Below, piece by piece: positions 10,445 through 19,652 of a DNA stretch of 64,000 nucleotides. A model generated the notes under the pieces. The model searched no databases. It was not told where the DNA came from and saw nothing but the letters and a program-made list of their open reading frames with translations. The number at the start of each line of letters is the position of its first letter. The stretch's first letter is position 1. The DNA comes from Desulfitobacterium dehalogenans ATCC 51507 (GTDB lineage: Bacteria; Bacillota; Desulfitobacteriia; Desulfitobacteriales; Desulfitobacteriaceae). A program made the translations under genes and the position numbers. Location: the NCBI RefSeq assembly GCF_000243155.2, contig NC_018017.1, forward strand, positions 3,410,001-3,474,000. Direction: 5' to 3'.

Positions 10445-10551
10445 TTAGGACACCTCCCTAGAATTGAGTATTAACCAAAACCGGAAAAAACATTAATGAA
10501 ACATAGATAAAGAAAACTTGGCTGTTCATTCTGATAGTGCAAAATAAAAAA

Positions 10552-10582
10552 ACAGAGGAATAGCACGTCGCGCTACCTCTGT
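10552..10582 (-). terminator. Expression-platform terminator of the glycine riboswitch
   Basis: The stem ACAGAGG..TAGC/GCTA.CCTCTGT is followed on the minus strand by TTTTTTTATTTT. It lies between the second aptamer and gcvT, so the switch probably acts by transcription termination that glycine relieves. Confidence 0.75.
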
Positions 10583-10767
10583 CCTTTGACCTGAGAGATT
10601 TACCCTTTGTTTAGGGCTACCCCTTTGGTGTTCTCTTCTGAGAAGCTCTCCAGAGTTCCGTCTTCCAGCAGTACTTTTGCCTGAGAGTTTCCCCTTCTGA
10701 ACAGGCGACATTCAGGAAGTTTCTCCTTCGGCGCTCATGATACTGAGTCTCTCCTACTGGGATCATT
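10565..10767 (-). ncRNA. Tandem glycine riboswitch
   Basis: Two glycine-aptamer-like halves lie in a row upstream of gcvT. The first starts near GATCCCAGTAGGAGAG (10751-10766) and contains GCGCCGAAGGAGAAA and AACTCTCAGGCAAAAG. The second contains ACTCTGGAGAGCTT, GAACACCAAAGGGG and AATCTCTCAGGTCAAAGG. The duplicated CTCTCAGG-CAAA core is characteristic of the family. Position before a gcv operon and an adjoining terminator support the call. Confidence 0.92.
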
Positions 10768-10872
10768 CGAACCTTATGTATTTTTACCTGCTTTTATTAT
10801 AGTCAGCAAACCGATTTTCGTCTACACAAATATTCCATTTCCACAAAATAATAAAAGGTACAAATTAATCCC

Positions 10873-11730
10873 TTACAGCCTGTGGGCGAGATCGTTTAAT
10901 TCAGTGCCGACCTGTTGCAGCTCCTCCACCATCTGAGCAATCTCCTGAGTGGCTTTTGCCTGTTCTTGAGCTATAACATTGTTTTGAAACACACCATCGA
11001 CAATCTCTTCCATGGTATCCTGAAAGGTCATCAGCAAATCATTGATTTCATTAGCTGAGCGATTGCTTTCATCTGCAAGCTTGCGCACTTCACCGGCGAC
11101 CACGGAGAATCCTTTTCCTTGTTCTCCCGCGCGGGCCGCTTCAATAGCCGCATTAAGCCCTAAGAGATTGGTCTGCTTCGACACCCGGCGAATAAATTCG
11201 GTGACACCTTCTGTGGCCTTGACATGCTGCTTGGCATTCTGAGCTACCGTGGCTACAGTCTGACTCACACTTGCCACCTCTTGAGAAGAGGCCGCCATTT
11301 CCTGTATGGCCCCAGCCGCCTGTTCCAGGGCCTCTCCCATCCGCTCCACATGATCCTTGAGAATTTCTTTCAGCTCTTCATCCCGAAGTAAAAAAGCAAT
11401 CATCGCAGCTGCAACCTTCGCCACAGGACTAACAATCTCCAAGGGTCCGGCCACTCCAAAGGTCCCCAGCTTTTCATCATCGAGTAAAATGGCAATATTC
11501 AAGCCTTCCCGCTGTTTTCCTTGAGAATTAATTTCATCTTCCGCAGTAATTCTGATTTCTTGGATAGAAGTCGTCATGATCCGCCTTGCACCTGCATGGG
11601 CAACGCCTACCCGTTGTTTAGCTGAATCTGCAATAATGGTCCCTGACGTGTCACAGACAATTCCATGAAACCCACTCTCAGAATAAATCAAGTCGACGAT
11701 CCGGTTGGCCAGATTCTCTGTAAGTCTCAT
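10873..11730 (-). CDS. Soluble methyl-accepting-type receptor with sugar-diacid-recognition-like domain
   Basis: About 285 aa from the ATG at 11730, which has AGGTGGGAG at good distance; an in-frame GTG at 11745 is less likely. Residues 1-125 resemble the CdaR-like putative sugar diacid recognition domain ([52 protein letters not shown]). The remainder is an MCP signalling helix pair with the hairpin tip [33 protein letters not shown]. No membrane segment is present, so it should be cytoplasmic. The signalling domain is short. It stands alone between the gcv riboswitch and ileS. The ligand is unknown. Confidence 0.85.
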   Translation of the reverse strand: MRLTENLANRIVDLIYSESGFHGIVCDTSGTIIADSAKQRVGVAHAGARRIMTTSIQEIRITAEDEINSQGKQREGLNIAILLDDEKLGTFGVAGPLEIVSPVAKVAAAMIAFLLRDEELKEILKDHVERMGEALEQAAGAIQEMAASSQEVASVSQTVATVAQNAKQHVKATEGVTEFIRRVSKQTNLLGLNAAIEAARAGEQGKGFSVVAGEVRKLADESNRSANEINDLLMTFQDTMEEIVDGVFQNNVIAQEQAKATQEIAQMVEELQQVGTELNDLAHRL

Positions 11731-11969
11731 TCTCTTCACTCCCACCTCTGCAGGTCAATAATTTTTCAAAATTTTAGAAGAAAACATCAAGTGAAATTTA
11801 GTACCTGATCCTAAAAATTATGTAAATAAACCCATTGCTTTTCATTACTAAATATAATACTAAGTATTCAAACTATTGTCCATGGATTTTACCTTAATAA
11901 TAAACGTTATCCTTTTAGATACATTAAACAAAACTCGACCGGTGCCACGAAAGTTCCGATAGCATAGAT

Positions 11970-12001
11970 AAGACTTGAGCGGATTGTACCGCCCAAGTCT
12001 T
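11970..12001 (-). terminator. Terminator after ileS
   Basis: Inverted repeat AAGACTTGgGCGG/CCGCtCAAGTCTT with a short loop, about 30 bp past the ileS stop. The tail TTATCTATGCTAT is only moderately U-rich. Confidence 0.6.
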
Positions 12002-12031
12002 AAAAGTAGAAATATTAAAGAAAGGCTATTA

Positions 12032-14800
12032 TTAGAGATGGCTTACAACGGAAGCACAGCGGGGGCATAGACTAGGATGTTCTTGATTCTCTCCAACACC
12101 CGTATCGTAAATCCAGCAGCGTTCACACTTTTCCCCTGCTGCTGAATTCACAGCTATACCGAAATCCTCCAAGTCTTCTGCCATGATGACACCCTCAGGT
12201 TTATCTTCTCCTCCGCTATGGATTTGAACTGCTGATACGATGAAGATTTCCGACAGATTGGGAATATCTCTTAAGAATCCTTCCAGTTTAGCATTGGGAT
12301 ACAGATCTACTTGAGCTGTCAAAGGATGGTTGATCAATTTATCCTGACGGGCTTTTTCCAAGGCCTTCGTTACTTCTGAGCGAACCGCCAACAGGGTTTC
12401 CCATTTTTGCTCCAGCGCTTCATCCATCCACTGAGGATCAACCTTTGGCATTTCCTCAGTTTGAATAGGGGAACCGGCGGGCACCCCTGGAACATAAGAC
12501 CAGATCTCATCCGCCGTATAGGTCAGCACCGGTGCAATCAAGCGCACCAGAGCATTCAGAACGTCATAGAGTACGGTCTGGGAAGCACGGCGCAGGGTAG
12601 AATTCTTTCCTTCCACATAAAGACGGTCTTTAACGATATCCAGATAAATGGCACTTAGTTCTACGGCACAGAAGTTATGCACCGTATGGTAAACCCAGTG
12701 GAATTCGTATTTTTCATACCCCTGCAGCACCCGCTCGGTAACTTTACCCAGCTGCAGCAAGGCCCAGCGGTCAATCTCCGGCAAATCCTTATAATCCACC
12801 CGGTCCTTGGTCGGATCGAAATCATTAAGGTTGCTCAGCAAAAATCTTAAGGTGTTGCGAATCTTGCGGTAGGCTTCGGACATCTGTTTCATAATCCGTG
12901 GTGATACCGCTACATCGTTCTTATAATCGGCGGCGCACACCCAGAGTCTTAAGATATCCGCCCCCATCTCCTTAGTTACCTGCAGTGGGTCCACTCCATT
13001 GCCCAGGGACTTGGACATTTTGCGTCCTTTTTCGTCCACCAGGAAGCCATGGGTTAGAACTGCCTTATAAGGAGCTTTTCCATAAGCGGCTACCGCTGTG
13101 GACAAGGAAGAATTAAACCAGCCCCGGTGTTGGTCCGAGCCTTCCATATACAGGTCGGCGGGCCAGGTGAGCTCCTTCCGTTCCATCAAGACGCTGGTAT
13201 GGCTGGTTCCGGAGTCGAACCAAACATCCATGATATCTGTCTCTTTGCGGAAGGTTTTACCTCCGCAGGGACAGGTGAATCCTTCAGGCAAAAGCTCTGC
13301 AGCGGGACGGGCAAACCAGGCGTCGGACCCTTCCTCACGGAAGATATCCTGAACCTTAGCAATGGTCTCATCGGTAATGATCTCTTTCCCGCAATCTTCA
13401 CAGTAGAAAATGGGAATGGGAACACCCCAGGTCCGTTGCCGGGAGATACACCAGTCTCCCCGGTCAGCTACCATGTTATAGATACGGTCCTTGCCCCAGG
13501 AAGGAATCCACTGAACCTTGTCGATTTCCTCGAGGGCCGCTTTGCGGAATCCGTCGATGGAAGCAAACCATTGTTCTGTGGCCCGATAGATAATGGGGTT
13601 ATTACAACGCCAGCAATGGGCATAGCTATGCTTTATTTTATCCTCATGAACCAAGGCATTGAGACTTCTTAGATCTTCGATAATAACCGGGTTCGCTTTG
13701 TCCACCTTCATGCCCGCATAGGCCCCGCCTTCAGCGGTGAACTTCCCTTGATGATCCACAGGGCAAAGTACGGGAAGCCCATATTCTTTACCGACATTAA
13801 AGTCATCTTCCCCATGTCCGGGAGCGGTGTGAACGCAGCCTGTTCCTGCTTCCAGGGTAACATGTTCACCCAGAATGAGTACAGAATCCCGCTCAATGAA
13901 AGGATGCTTACAGATAACACCTTCCAGCTCTTTGCCTACGAAACGCTTTTCCACAGGGAGCTCAAGCTGCCAAAGGGAACGCAAGCTCTCCAGCATCCCT
14001 TCCGCGACGATCCAATGCTCCTTCTCCACTTGAACCTGAGCATAACTGAACTCCCCATGCAAGGTGATGGCCAGGTTAGCGGGCAAAGTCCAAGGAGTAG
14101 TGGTCCAGATGATGACAAAAGTGTTTTCATCCGTAAGAACCCCTTTCCCTTCCTTAACAGGGAACTTGACATAGATGGCATCGGAAGTCTTCTCAGCGTA
14201 TTCGATCTCCGCTTCTGCCAGAGCCGTCTCACAAGAGGGGCACCAATACACCGGTTTTAATCCTTTATAGATGTACTTCTTGCGCGCCATTTTGCCAAAG
14301 ACTCCGATTTGTGCAGCTTCATACTCTTTTTCCAGAGTTATATATGGATTTTTCCAATCTCCCCGGACACCTAGCCGTTTGAACTGCTCCCTCTGAATAC
14401 CGATGTATTTTTTGGCATACTCTTTACACATCCGGCGAAATTCCACGACAGAAACAGAATGGCGATTAACACCTAATTTCTTAATCACCTGCTGCTCGAT
14501 AGGCAGACCATGAGTATCCCAACCTGGAACATAGGGGGCATCGAAACCCGCCATGGTTTTGTATTTGACAATAATATCTTTAATCACTTTATTCAAAGCA
14601 TGGCCAAGGTGAATATCACCATTGGCGTAAGGAGGGCCATCGTGAAGAACAAACTTCGGCCGTCCTGCCCGGGCTTTTTGCACCGTTGCATAGATATCTT
14701 CCTCTTCCCATTTCTGCAAAATTTCCGGTTCCCGCTGAGGCAGGTTTCCCCGCATGGGGAAGTCTGTCTCAGGCAAATTCAGTGTATTCCGGTAATCCAT
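12032..14800 (-). CDS. ileS: Isoleucyl-tRNA synthetase
   Basis: Class I aminoacyl-tRNA synthetase charging tRNA-Ile, with an editing domain for valine. The HIGH-type motif is [11 protein letters not shown] near residue 69, and the KMSKS loop ([12 protein letters not shown]) is at about residue 594. The C-terminal zinc site has CERCWIYD and CPRCASVV. I place the start at ATG 14800 behind GGGAGGAA; an upstream in-frame TTG (14818) lies within that SD. The product is about 922 aa, normal for bacterial IleRS. A T-box leader controls it. Confidence 0.97.
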   Translation of the reverse strand: MDYRNTLNLPETDFPMRGNLPQREPEILQKWEEEDIYATVQKARAGRPKFVLHDGPPYANGDIHLGHALNKVIKDIIVKYKTMAGFDAPYVPGWDTHGLPIEQQVIKKLGVNRHSVSVVEFRRMCKEYAKKYIGIQREQFKRLGVRGDWKNPYITLEKEYEAAQIGVFGKMARKKYIYKGLKPVYWCPSCETALAEAEIEYAEKTSDAIYVKFPVKEGKGVLTDENTFVIIWTTTPWTLPANLAITLHGEFSYAQVQVEKEHWIVAEGMLESLRSLWQLELPVEKRFVGKELEGVICKHPFIERDSVLILGEHVTLEAGTGCVHTAPGHGEDDFNVGKEYGLPVLCPVDHQGKFTAEGGAYAGMKVDKANPVIIEDLRSLNALVHEDKIKHSYAHCWRCNNPIIYRATEQWFASIDGFRKAALEEIDKVQWIPSWGKDRIYNMVADRGDWCISRQRTWGVPIPIFYCEDCGKEIITDETIAKVQDIFREEGSDAWFARPAAELLPEGFTCPCGGKTFRKETDIMDVWFDSGTSHTSVLMERKELTWPADLYMEGSDQHRGWFNSSLSTAVAAYGKAPYKAVLTHGFLVDEKGRKMSKSLGNGVDPLQVTKEMGADILRLWVCAADYKNDVAVSPRIMKQMSEAYRKIRNTLRFLLSNLNDFDPTKDRVDYKDLPEIDRWALLQLGKVTERVLQGYEKYEFHWVYHTVHNFCAVELSAIYLDIVKDRLYVEGKNSTLRRASQTVLYDVLNALVRLIAPVLTYTADEIWSYVPGVPAGSPIQTEEMPKVDPQWMDEALEQKWETLLAVRSEVTKALEKARQDKLINHPLTAQVDLYPNAKLEGFLRDIPNLSEIFIVSAVQIHSGGEDKPEGVIMAEDLEDFGIAVNSAAGEKCERCWIYDTGVGENQEHPSLCPRCASVVSHL

Positions 14801-14942
14801 AATTAAAATTCCTCCCAATCTTAGTCTTTGTTCCTTGCTATACGCGGCCTTAGAGGTGTACGTTCACCCCAGCAGCTTTACCTTTCATCCTCTGCCGGCG
14901 CCACCCCACCGCATCCATAAGCCATGGGAATCCGGTGGATAT

Positions 14943-15170
14943 AAAAAATCCCGCACCCAAAAAAGGGACGGGATATCACTCGCGGTACCACCCTTGTTGC
15001 CATATTCCATGGCCACTCGGAGGTCCTTTAACGGGGACTAGGCGGAAAGCTTACTCTTATTTCAGCACTTCACTCTAAGGGGATACTCCTTGATTTTCCT
15101 CACAGGCTTTCACCATTTCCTGCTCGCTTTAGAGGTTCCAGCAAGGACAGTCCTTATCAACGCTGTTCTA
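14943..15170 (-). ncRNA. T-box leader of ileS
   Basis: The minus strand has the T-box AAGGGTGGTACCGCG at 14981-14995, followed by a terminator (ATCCCG..CCC/GGG..CGGGAT, 14948-14974) with a TTTTTTAT tail. Upstream, GGTGAAAGCC (15105-15114) matches the Stem I distal loop. Two AUC triplets (15082-15084 and 15092-15094) could be the isoleucine specifier; I cannot choose without folding. Uncharged tRNA-Ile should favour the antiterminator and turn on ileS. Confidence 0.93.
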
Positions 15171-15235
15171 TATGAAAATTGTTTAGAGTTTATGAATGAT
15201 ACTTATAGAATATAATGCCCAAAAAGGATGGGTGC

Positions 15236-15703
15236 TTAATCATTTAACACCTTACGAATGATGGTTACAAGTTTGGCCTGACCTTCCAAATCAACTGGCT
15301 CTCTCATAAACAGGCAAAGAACGGGAACTTTCTTCTCTTTCCAAGCCAGGGTTGTTTGATTGAGATCATCCCTGTTTAAGTTTAGTTGATAGGAGTCTGC
15401 CTCAGAGGATAAACCGACGACCACACCACGCTGCTCCATTTCATCCAAAGCATGAAAGGCACGGTCCAATAAGTCATCGCTCCCAGCCATGAGGATGTCT
15501 CCGTCTCGATAAGGACCAGGTTCCGCTTTACCAATATAGATGACCTGTACTTCCTCTTGATTCTTCAAAGAGTCCGGCGAAGAGGTTATCTCTATTTCGT
15601 GGCGACCTAACTTCCCTGTGAAAGAACCTTGCTCCTCTTCATGTAATCCTAATCCCTGCACAAGAAAGTCGGAGCCAAGCTCCGAATACAAAATGCACTT
15701 CAT
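15236..15703 (-). CDS. Uncharacterised 155-aa protein
   Basis: I do not recognise this family. The ATG at 15703 has an SD-like AGGGGAAG. The protein is soluble, acidic and has no signal peptide, membrane span or cysteine pair; it begins MKCILYSELGSDFLVQG and ends TIIRKVLND. Composition and reading-frame quality look like a real gene. It lies downstream of divIVA, and a terminator-like hairpin sits only about 30 bp before its start (15732-15747), so it may be separately controlled or attenuated. It precedes the ileS T-box. Confidence 0.7.
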   Translation of the reverse strand: MKCILYSELGSDFLVQGLGLHEEEQGSFTGKLGRHEIEITSSPDSLKNQEEVQVIYIGKAEPGPYRDGDILMAGSDDLLDRAFHALDEMEQRGVVVGLSSEADSYQLNLNRDDLNQTTLAWKEKKVPVLCLFMREPVDLEGQAKLVTIIRKVLND

Positions 15704-15723
15704 GCGAAATCTTCTTCCCCTTT

Positions 15724-15747
15724 AAAGAAAACTTGGCTTGTGCCAAG
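15724..15747 (-). terminator. Terminator-like hairpin after divIVA
   Basis: The stem CTTGGC/GCCAAG with a 4-nt loop is followed by TTTTCTTT on the minus strand. A second hairpin, TGCACTTA/TAAGTGCA, lies at 15777-15799 without a U tract. The pair separates the ylm-divIVA operon from the unknown gene. Confidence 0.6.
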
Positions 15748-15850
15748 CCTGCATAGGCGCAGGCAAAAGCCTTAGTTGCACTTATACTTTTTAAGTGCAA
15801 AAAATGTCTAGATTTAATTCTAGCACAATCACTCATTGTTTCGCAAGCAT

Positions 15851-16309
15851 TCAAGAAACACGATCTTTTTCAAAAGCTTCCGCTAAGTCAAGTTGGGCGA
15901 GCAAAAAGGATTTCAATTGGGTGCGTATCATTTCCCGGCGCTTTTGTAGCCCTTCAATCTCCTCGTTCACTTGATCAAGCTTCTTCTGAGCCTCGTTCAT
16001 GCGCTTAGCTTTCTCTTGTTCAGCTTCCTTCACGAGGAGCTCAGCCTCATGCCGTGCCGCTTGCTTCACATCATCGGCAGTCTGTTGAGCCAACACCATG
16101 GTTTGCTGCAAAGTGGACTCCAACTGCCTATACTGCTTTAACTCCGCTTCCAGACGCTGAACTTTGTCTCTCAGCTCAAAATTCTCAGCATAGACTCCCT
16201 CGAATTCTTTACTGACGCTTTCTAAGAACTTATTCACTTCCTCGGTGTTATAGCCGCGAACCCCTTTGCGGAACTCTTTATTTTGAATATCGATGGGAGT
16301 TAATGCCAT
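15851..16309 (-). CDS. divIVA: DivIVA-family cell-division protein
   Basis: Coiled-coil scaffold that recognises curved membrane at poles and septa. I choose ATG 16309 (MALTPIDIQNKEF) behind GGAGG; the 18-codon upstream extension overlaps ylmH and is unlikely. The first 40 residues hold the membrane-binding domain (KEFRKGVRGYNTEEVNKFL); long heptad coiled coils follow from about residue 45 to 140. At about 152 aa the length is normal. It is last in the ylm operon, its usual place in Firmicutes. Confidence 0.93.
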   Translation of the reverse strand: MALTPIDIQNKEFRKGVRGYNTEEVNKFLESVSKEFEGVYAENFELRDKVQRLEAELKQYRQLESTLQQTMVLAQQTADDVKQAARHEAELLVKEAEQEKAKRMNEAQKKLDQVNEEIEGLQKRREMIRTQLKSFLLAQLDLAEAFEKDRVS

Positions 16310-16322
16310 AATTATCCTCCTC

Positions 16323-17120
16323 TTAGTGCTTATGAGGTGTATAAAGTATGATGTTCCATGCAATTCTCCCCTTGCGGGTCTCTTGAAACTCGATTAAACG
16401 CATACGGCCATAACCGCGGCAGGATAGAATATCCCCAGGCTTCACTTCCATATCAGCTTTGGAAACCAGCAGATCATTCCGTTTAACTTTCCCCTGTTGA
16501 ATAAGCTCCTGAAGCACAGTGCGGGAAACATTAAAACCGCTGGAAGCCACCGCATCAATACGAGAAGATGCGGCTGTAATACGCCGCTCTTTCCCCTGTT
16601 CCACCGAAACCTCTACATCTCCCTCCACGGCCTCCACACGAATCCGTTCCCTTCCCGCCTTATCCCATTGGCTAAGAAGAAAATCGGAAATATCTTGGGC
16701 AACGGCAACAAGGCAACTGTGTTCAGTGAAACGTATATCCCCGACAACTTCCCGTTTCAGGCCCAAACCTATTAATGAACCTAAAACCTGCCGATGTTCA
16801 AGCTTGCCCCGGGGATCAACCGGGGTCGCCCGCAAAGTCCGGATCTCACTGGGGATGTTATCCAGGACATCAGCATCCTCTCCGATGAGAAACCGCACTC
16901 TTTCTGAATCGGGAAAGCCACCCTCCGGTCGAAAAGCAAGACCTTCCCGCCGCAGAATCCCCTCCAGCCAATTGCCCAAAGCCTGTCCGAGAAAAGGAGT
17001 CCATACCGGCTTTGCCTTTTTCAGAGCCTCATTGCACAAATCCAGCAAATGAGCCCCTTCCAGCTTTTTCTCCTTTTCTGTCCAAAAACTCAGGACACTG
17101 CGATCAATACCATATCCCAT
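16323..17120 (-). CDS. ylmH: RNA-binding S4-domain protein YlmH
   Basis: Conserved neighbour of divIVA and ylmG (265 aa). The C-terminal S4 RNA-binding domain spans about residues 180-245 (SRIDAVASSGFNVSRTVLQ, KVKRNDLLV, VKPGDILSCRGYGR). The N-terminal region matches the YlmH family (LGSLIGLGLKREVVGDI). YlmH homologues have been linked to stalled-ribosome rescue and to division phenotypes. Start ATG 17120 has an AGGGGTGG SD. It overlaps nothing and is 13 bp after ylmG. Confidence 0.9.
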   Translation of the reverse strand: MGYGIDRSVLSFWTEKEKKLEGAHLLDLCNEALKKAKPVWTPFLGQALGNWLEGILRREGLAFRPEGGFPDSERVRFLIGEDADVLDNIPSEIRTLRATPVDPRGKLEHRQVLGSLIGLGLKREVVGDIRFTEHSCLVAVAQDISDFLLSQWDKAGRERIRVEAVEGDVEVSVEQGKERRITAASSRIDAVASSGFNVSRTVLQELIQQGKVKRNDLLVSKADMEVKPGDILSCRGYGRMRLIEFQETRKGRIAWNIILYTPHKH

Positions 17121-17133
17121 AGGATGACCACCC

Positions 17134-17421
17134 CTACCTCATCATTAAAAGTCTGAATAATCCCGGCAGCAGAGCGGAGCGAATAATCATGATCGCAAAA
17201 TAGGCAAGAATCGGCGAAATATCGATGGAGAAGCCTCCCCCCCCGAACTGAAAACGCCGAAAGGGCTTTAACAGCGGCTCCGTAATATCGTAGAGCATAC
17301 GCACAAAAGCATTATAGGGCAAATTGGGAATCCAGGATAACAAAGCACGCAGAATAATAGCGTACATAAGGATCATCAGAACCGTATCCGTGACTTGATA
17401 AACGAAAAGTATAATAATCAC
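17134..17421 (-). CDS. ylmG: YggT/YlmG family membrane protein
   Basis: Small membrane protein of 95 aa with two hydrophobic segments (about residues 3-30 and 65-92) flanking the family signature RALLSWIPNLPYN and DITEPLLKPFRRF. The apparent start is GTG 17421, though AAGGA lies nearly on top of it. The family is widespread next to sepF and divIVA and is tied to nucleoid and division organisation. The position between sepF and ylmH is canonical. Confidence 0.92.
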   Translation of the reverse strand: MIIILFVYQVTDTVLMILMYAIILRALLSWIPNLPYNAFVRMLYDITEPLLKPFRRFQFGGGGFSIDISPILAYFAIMIIRSALLPGLFRLLMMR

Positions 17422-17424
17422 TCC

Positions 17425-17874
17425 TTATTTTGTGAGAGACCAGAAGAAGCCCTTCTCTTTAAAATCATCTTTCATCTCTCCGGAGATATCCACATTGTTG
17501 GGCACAAAGAGAAAGATGCCATTGCCGACTTTTTGCATATTACCACCTAAAGCATAAGTAGCACCGCTGACAAAATCCACAATCCGCTTGGCCAAATTGC
17601 GCTCGGCATTTTCCAGGTTGACGATAACTGGACGGCGGTTCTTTAATTGATCGGCGATGTTTTGAGAGTCTTCAAAAGCCTGGGGTTCTATGACCACCAC
17701 TTTGATTTGTTTTTGAGTATGAATACTGACCACCTGGGCTCCTTTGCGGCTGCCGCTCCCTCTGGTCTCTTCGCGAATCTCTTCCTTCTCCTCTTCTTCT
17801 TCGAAATAATCGTCCTCATAGTCTTCATCCGCGAAACCCATAATACCAATAACTTTGTCAAATAACTTAGCCAT
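17425..17874 (-). CDS. sepF: Cell-division protein SepF
   Basis: Binds FtsZ and membrane and organises the Z ring (149 aa). An N-terminal amphipathic helix (MAKLFDKVIGIMGF) is followed by an acidic linker of Glu/Asp runs at residues 17-33, then the C-terminal SepF core (PQAFEDSQNIADQLK, PVIVNLENAE, RIVDFVSGATYALGGN). SepF can tether FtsZ when FtsA is missing, which matters here because ftsA is absent from the dcw cluster. Start ATG 17874 follows AAAGGAGG. Confidence 0.95.
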   Translation of the reverse strand: MAKLFDKVIGIMGFADEDYEDDYFEEEEEKEEIREETRGSGSRKGAQVVSIHTQKQIKVVVIEPQAFEDSQNIADQLKNRRPVIVNLENAERNLAKRIVDFVSGATYALGGNMQKVGNGIFLFVPNNVDISGEMKDDFKEKGFFWSLTK

Positions 17875-17877
17875 TGT

Positions 17878-18612
17878 TCATCGACCTCCTTTAATATACT
17901 CATTGGTGGTATCTATTCGTTCTCCAAAGATTTGTCTTCCTACCCGGATTATAGTGGACCCTTCTTGAATGGCCCACTCAAAATCCTGACTCATCCCCAT
18001 GGATAGTTCTTTGAGGTTCACATGAGGCAGGGTCTTCTTCTCCAGCCGCTCCTTGAGCAGACGAAGTTGCCGGAAAAAGCCTTGAGTGTCCTCAGGTGAA
18101 GCATTTAATGCCCCGATGGTCATCAATCCATACACCCGAATATGCTTATAGCCTGCTGCCTCCGTCAGGAAATCCTCCACTTCCTCTTCCAGCAATCCTG
18201 CCTTTTGGGAGTCCCGGGCAATATTAACCTGGACAAGTGTGGGCCAGACAATATTCCGCTGAGCTCCTTGACTTTCCAGAGTTTCTAACAGGCTAAGCCT
18301 GTCCAGGGAGTGAATAAGGGTGACCCTCTCGTCAAGATACTTTACCTTATTGGTTTGCAAACGTCCGATTAAATGCCATTCACAATCCTTCGGAAGTTGT
18401 ATTACCTTATCCTGCCACTCTTGAACTCTGTTCTCGGCGAAAAACCGCTGTCCTGCTTCATACGCCTTTTCAACTGTCCCGACGCTCATCGTTTTACTTA
18501 CTGCCAGTAGTTTTATTGCGGATGGATCCCGGCCGCTTTTCACGGCAGCCTGATGAATCCTCTGCTGTACAGCAGATAGATTTCCAAATATATCCATTTT
18601 TACACCGTCCAT
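17878..18612 (-). CDS. ylmE: YggS-family pyridoxal phosphate homeostasis protein
   Basis: PLP-binding TIM-barrel protein of about 240 aa that buffers free PLP and affects amino-acid metabolism. Motifs are IKLLAVSKTMS with the PLP lysine, FAENRVQEW, WHLIGRLQTNKVKY, and GLMTIG with LSMGMSQDFEWAI near the C terminus. An internal ATG at 18597 (MDIFGNLSAV) is an alternative start. It is in the ylm operon just before sepF, as in Bacillus. Confidence 0.93.
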   Translation of the reverse strand: MDGVKMDIFGNLSAVQQRIHQAAVKSGRDPSAIKLLAVSKTMSVGTVEKAYEAGQRFFAENRVQEWQDKVIQLPKDCEWHLIGRLQTNKVKYLDERVTLIHSLDRLSLLETLESQGAQRNIVWPTLVQVNIARDSQKAGLLEEEVEDFLTEAAGYKHIRVYGLMTIGALNASPEDTQGFFRQLRLLKERLEKKTLPHVNLKELSMGMSQDFEWAIQEGSTIIRVGRQIFGERIDTTNEYIKGGR

Positions 18613-18665
18613 CTTGTTTCAATTCTACAAAGAAGGCTTGTTTCCTGCCTATTTTATAATATAGG

Positions 18666-19652
18666 TCAGGATTGAGAAACATTTTTTAGATTCATGATTA
18701 ACCCGTCTATCCCCATCCGGGGATTGGTGATGACGGGAATTCCATGGGGCAAGTTCTCAACACAAATGACCTGGTCGTTTTGGTCCAGGATTTTTACCTT
18801 ACGGTACTGAATTGCCCCTTCCTTAACGATATAGACCCCTTGCTCTTCCCCTTTAATCCATAAACTGCTCTTAGGAATAAGCACTCCGCTGACTGGGGGC
18901 CTTTGTACAAGGGAAATATCCTGAAGCCTCTGTCGGCTGGTCCCATTGATATATTGGTTAAATTGGACAACCAAACCATGGGGTTCATCCAAGAGCCGCA
19001 AAATCTTAGCATTGTAGCTCTGATCATTGATGATCAACTTAATGCTCTTCCCCACCTCATACTCATCTGGATCAACCTTAATCACCGCCACTGTAGGCTT
19101 GAGATTATTGACGATCTTACCGATGACTCTCCCTGCTGCAACGTTGCCGCTGTTCTGAGGGGGTTGTACCTCCTGGTCTTCCTGAGCTGTGGATAAATCC
19201 TGGGTTGGTTGAAGAATTTTACCCACATCCATAGCCAACAGATTTTCCGGTGTCAAATAAGTTTCCAAGCCATCAATCACGGAAAATACAATCCCACCAC
19301 TGGGTGCATAGATGGGATGAGCGGAAGGAGAGGTCTCCTGTCCCAATGCCAGCCCTCCGGACTGAATTCTGGCGATAAGGTCTCCCTTGCGTACTCTTTC
19401 CCCTTCCTTAACCAAAAACTCCGGTGTTCCTGCACCAGGCGCTTTAAGCAAGACCTCTTCATTAGCAAAAACTGCTGAAACGGTCTGGAGATGTTCAATA
19501 CTCCCCTGCCTTGCTATATCAACCTTAAGTGATCCCGTTAGGAAGCTGGAACGGTAAACCCATCCTAGAGAACCTAGGAGAAGAAGAAGAAAAACTCCTA
19601 CGCCAAACACTCGAATAACCTTATAAATTCCCCTCCTTGGACTCCTCTTCAT
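18666..19652 (-). CDS. HlyD/RND-type membrane-fusion adaptor-like protein
   Basis: About 328 aa from ATG 19652, which has a GGAGA SD; the upstream ATG 19667 adds five residues. A single N-terminal membrane helix (about residues 14-34) is followed by a barrel-sandwich/lipoyl-like hairpin (LLKAPGAGTPEFLVKEGERVRKG, YAPSGGIVF) and beta-barrel regions. A GLI..PSSSL-like segment (VLIPKSSLWIKGEEQGVY) is typical of periplasmic adaptor proteins. No partner ABC or RND pump is adjacent, which is unusual. It overlaps the upstream kinase by 32 bp. Its substrate is unknown. Confidence 0.75.
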   Translation of the reverse strand: MKRSPRRGIYKVIRVFGVGVFLLLLLGSLGWVYRSSFLTGSLKVDIARQGSIEHLQTVSAVFANEEVLLKAPGAGTPEFLVKEGERVRKGDLIARIQSGGLALGQETSPSAHPIYAPSGGIVFSVIDGLETYLTPENLLAMDVGKILQPTQDLSTAQEDQEVQPPQNSGNVAAGRVIGKIVNNLKPTVAVIKVDPDEYEVGKSIKLIINDQSYNAKILRLLDEPHGLVVQFNQYINGTSRQRLQDISLVQRPPVSGVLIPKSSLWIKGEEQGVYIVKEGAIQYRKVKILDQNDQVICVENLPHGIPVITNPRMGIDGLIMNLKNVSQS

